The notes beneath the pieces are model-generated. The model saw only the letters and a list, made by a program, of their open reading frames with translations. It was not told where the DNA came from and searched no databases. Both the position numbers and the translations under genes were made by a program. This document shows, piece after piece, positions 62,375 through 64,000 of a stretch of DNA of 64,000 nucleotides. Source of the DNA: Arcobacter sp. FWKO B (GTDB lineage: Bacteria; Campylobacterota; Campylobacteria; Campylobacterales; Arcobacteraceae); assembly GCF_014844135.1 (NCBI RefSeq), contig NZ_CP041403.1, forward strand, positions 496,001 to 560,000. The letters run 5' to 3'. Positions within the stretch are counted from its first letter, which is position 1. Every line of letters starts with the position of its first letter.

Positions 62375-63298
62375 TTATGACCTCTCTTCAAATGTTTTTT
62401 CATTTTCCATTAGCTGTATTTCTTGGCTTCCTGATAATACAATTTCTGGATCAACAACTATCCTGTGTTTATCTACCCTATTAGGATACTTTATTGCATT
62501 TAAGATATATTTTATACAATTTAATCTAGCTCTTTTTTTATCATCACTTCTTACTATAGTCCAAGGTGCATCATCAGTATTTGATGCCATAAGCATAGAA
62601 AATTTAGCCACAGTATATTTATCCCATAAATTTTGAGATTGTTGATCTACAGGAGAAAGTTTATATTGTTTTAAAGGATCAACAGATCTTTTTTCAAATC
62701 TTTTTGCTTGTTCGTGTTTTGAAACTGAAAAATAAAATTTAAGCAATATAACTCCAGATTTAACCAACATCTCCTCAAACAATGGTACATCTCTTAAAAA
62801 CTCATAATGTTCATGTGGTGTACAAAATCCCATTACAGGTTCAACTCCAGCACGATTGTACCAACTTCTGTCAAATAGTACAATTTCACCTGCACTTGGA
62901 AGATGTTCTACATATCTTTGAAAATACCACTGAGTTTTTTGCACATCACTTGGCTTTTCTAGTGCTACTACTCTAGCACCCCTAGGATTTAAATGCTCAG
63001 TAATTCTTTTGATTGTACCACCTTTTCCTGCAGCATCTCTTCCTTCAAAGATCATTAATACTTTTAAACCTTTATCTTTTACATGATTTTGAAGCTTAAG
63101 TAGTTCAATTTGGAGTTGCACAAGTTGTTTTTCGTACTCTAATGTACTTTTTTTAACCCAAATTTGAACTTTGCCCTTTTTTTCTTTTAAAGGTTTTGGT
63201 TTTTCTAAACTACAAGCAATATGTTCATCACTATCAGGTGTATTTATCTCTTCCAATTCTTTAAATTCTGTTTCAATTATATTTCTTTTTGTACTCAT
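62375..63298 (-). CDS. ppk2: polyphosphate kinase 2
   Basis: This is a 307-residue PPK2 that makes nucleoside triphosphates from polyphosphate or the reverse. It has Walker A LMIFEGRDAAGKGGTIKRI, RYVEHLPSAGEIVLFDRSWYNRAGVEPVMGFC (read in pieces), FYFSVSKHEQAKRFEKR, PLKQYKLSPVDQQSQNLW and TIVRSDDKKRARLN. The start is the ATG at 63298 with aggagg upstream; the GTG at 63304 overlaps that Shine-Dalgarno. It is cotranscribed with the second copy. Confidence 0.95.
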   Translation of the reverse strand: MSTKRNIIETEFKELEEINTPDSDEHIACSLEKPKPLKEKKGKVQIWVKKSTLEYEKQLVQLQIELLKLQNHVKDKGLKVLMIFEGRDAAGKGGTIKRITEHLNPRGARVVALEKPSDVQKTQWYFQRYVEHLPSAGEIVLFDRSWYNRAGVEPVMGFCTPHEHYEFLRDVPLFEEMLVKSGVILLKFYFSVSKHEQAKRFEKRSVDPLKQYKLSPVDQQSQNLWDKYTVAKFSMLMASNTDDAPWTIVRSDDKKRARLNCIKYILNAIKYPNRVDKHRIVVDPEIVLSGSQEIQLMENEKTFEERS

Positions 63299-63366
63299 TA
63301 GCACCTCCTAGTATCACATTTTTGTTTACATTATATCATAAATAATAATAAAAAACTTTAATTTCT

Positions 63367-64000
63367 TTATGAAAGTCTCATTTTATAGTCTTCATATCCA
63401 AAATTCTTCACAACCTCAACACTTCCATCTTTTTTCTTAATTGCTATTGAAGGTAGATTTATACCATTAAAAGTTGTAGTTTTTACCATTGTATAATGTA
63501 TCATATCTTCAAAAATTATTCTATCACCAACTTCAAGTTTCTTATCAAATGAATAATCCCCTATAATATCTCCAGCAAGGCAAGTATTTCCACCTAATCT
63601 ATAGTTATGTTTTTTTTCATCTGTAAGCCCACTATTTCTTACCATAGGACGATAAGGCATAGCAAGAGTATCAGGCATATGAGCTTCAGCTGAAGTATCA
63701 AGTATTGCAATATCTATTTTATTATGTACTATATCTAATACTGTTGCTTCAAGATATCCAGTTTGCCAACCTACTGCTTCACCTGGTTCAAGATATACTT
63801 CAACCATAGGATATTTTGCTTTAAATTCTTTTATTACTTCTATCAATCTATCTACTTCATAATCTACTCTTGTAATGTGATGTCCACCACCAAAATTAAT
63901 CCATTTCATTTTTGGTATAAACTCGCCAAACTTTTCTACAAAAGCATCCAACACTCCCTCTAATGCATCTACATTTTGTTCACAAAGAGCGTGAAAATGT
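63367..64000 (-). CDS. nspC: carboxynorspermidine decarboxylase, 3' part (cut by window end)
   Basis: This is the C-terminal ~210 residues of a PLP-dependent decarboxylase that makes norspermidine or spermidine by the carboxy-polyamine route used by Campylobacterota. Visible: HFHALCEQN at the window edge, WINFGGGHHITRVDYEVDRL, EVYLEPGEAVGWQTGYLEAT, DTSAEAHMPDTLAMPYRP and the catalytic Cys in GGNTCLAGDIIGDYSF. The reading frame stays open to the end of the window, so the start lies outside. The stop at 63367 is 68 bases from the ppk2 start. Confidence 0.93.
   Translation of the reverse strand, partial: HFHALCEQNVDALEGVLDAFVEKFGEFIPKMKWINFGGGHHITRVDYEVDRLIEVIKEFKAKYPMVEVYLEPGEAVGWQTGYLEATVLDIVHNKIDIAILDTSAEAHMPDTLAMPYRPMVRNSGLTDEKKHNYRLGGNTCLAGDIIGDYSFDKKLEVGDRIIFEDMIHYTMVKTTTFNGINLPSIAIKKKDGSVEVVKNFGYEDYKMRLS

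Noticed and set aside
1-64000. tRNA, rRNA genes or CRISPR arrays
   Set aside because: No cloverleaf-type or spaced repeat patterns were noticed on either strand; the only long repeat series is the coding Thr/Pro repeat. A tRNA search program would be decisive.

Overview
The window is AT-rich, densely coded DNA from a member of the Campylobacterota (formerly Epsilonproteobacteria). The evidence is the oorDABC 2-oxoglutarate oxidoreductase operon, an aminofutalosine-pathway deaminase, carboxynorspermidine decarboxylase (nspC), the short murD and mraY forms, and many TTG starts. A free-living, Arcobacter- or Sulfurimonas-like organism fits best; the genus is inference. No rRNA, tRNA or CRISPR array was seen.

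Layout. 0-13.5 kb is mostly housekeeping: an orphan ribbon-helix-helix protein, pepQ, then aroQ, an aminofutalosine deaminase, sppA, hisC and dxs, a convergent peroxiredoxin, an HMA protein, oorDABC, a ferredoxin:thioredoxin-reductase/rhodanese fusion and a lone Dpp/Opp-type permease. 13.5-27.4 kb is a type IV pilus locus of MSHA type: pilT and pilU, a prepilin, PilM/N-, PilO- and PilP-like proteins, a lipoprotein secretin, a TPR protein, a very large prepilin with Ig-like and glycine-rich domains, and on the other strand the platform protein and the extension ATPase. An IS30-family element splits the secretin gene.

27.5-39 kb is a self-contained secretion locus, the most unusual part of the window. 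One strand encodes, in transcription order, a TolC-type outer-membrane channel with a C-terminal SPOR domain, a type I secretion ABC transporter, a lipoprotein, a 1112-residue LapA/BapA-like protein with about 430 residues of Thr/Pro/Glu repeat, and a glycosyltransferase of the Skp1/mucin polypeptide-GlcNAc family. The opposite strand encodes a PAS domain fused to the HlyD-type adaptor and a LuxR-type regulator with a receiver-like N-terminus that lacks the usual phospho-acceptor. I infer a dedicated pathway that glycosylates and exports a mucin-like surface protein.

39-50 kb holds dapE, a PIN-domain toxin-antitoxin pair, a TIGR02757 protein, a nitroreductase, a NYN/OST-HTH protein, and a cluster for carboxylate or acetate uptake: a DnaQ-like exonuclease, a cNMP/CBS/DUF294 protein, actP with DUF485, and a divergent DUF4212/sodium-solute symporter pair. 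50-64 kb holds a periplasmic thioredoxin-fold protein with an exported MsrA, a formate-dehydrogenase-like FeS/cytochrome b pair without a catalytic subunit, a second intact secretin, murD and mraY, gpmI, a CheY-like regulator, a lone peptide ABC ATPase, a class A penicillin-binding protein, two tandem PPK2 polyphosphate kinases (one with an integrase-like N-terminal extension) and the 3' part of nspC, cut by the window edge.

Domain calls are from reading the sequence, without database searches.
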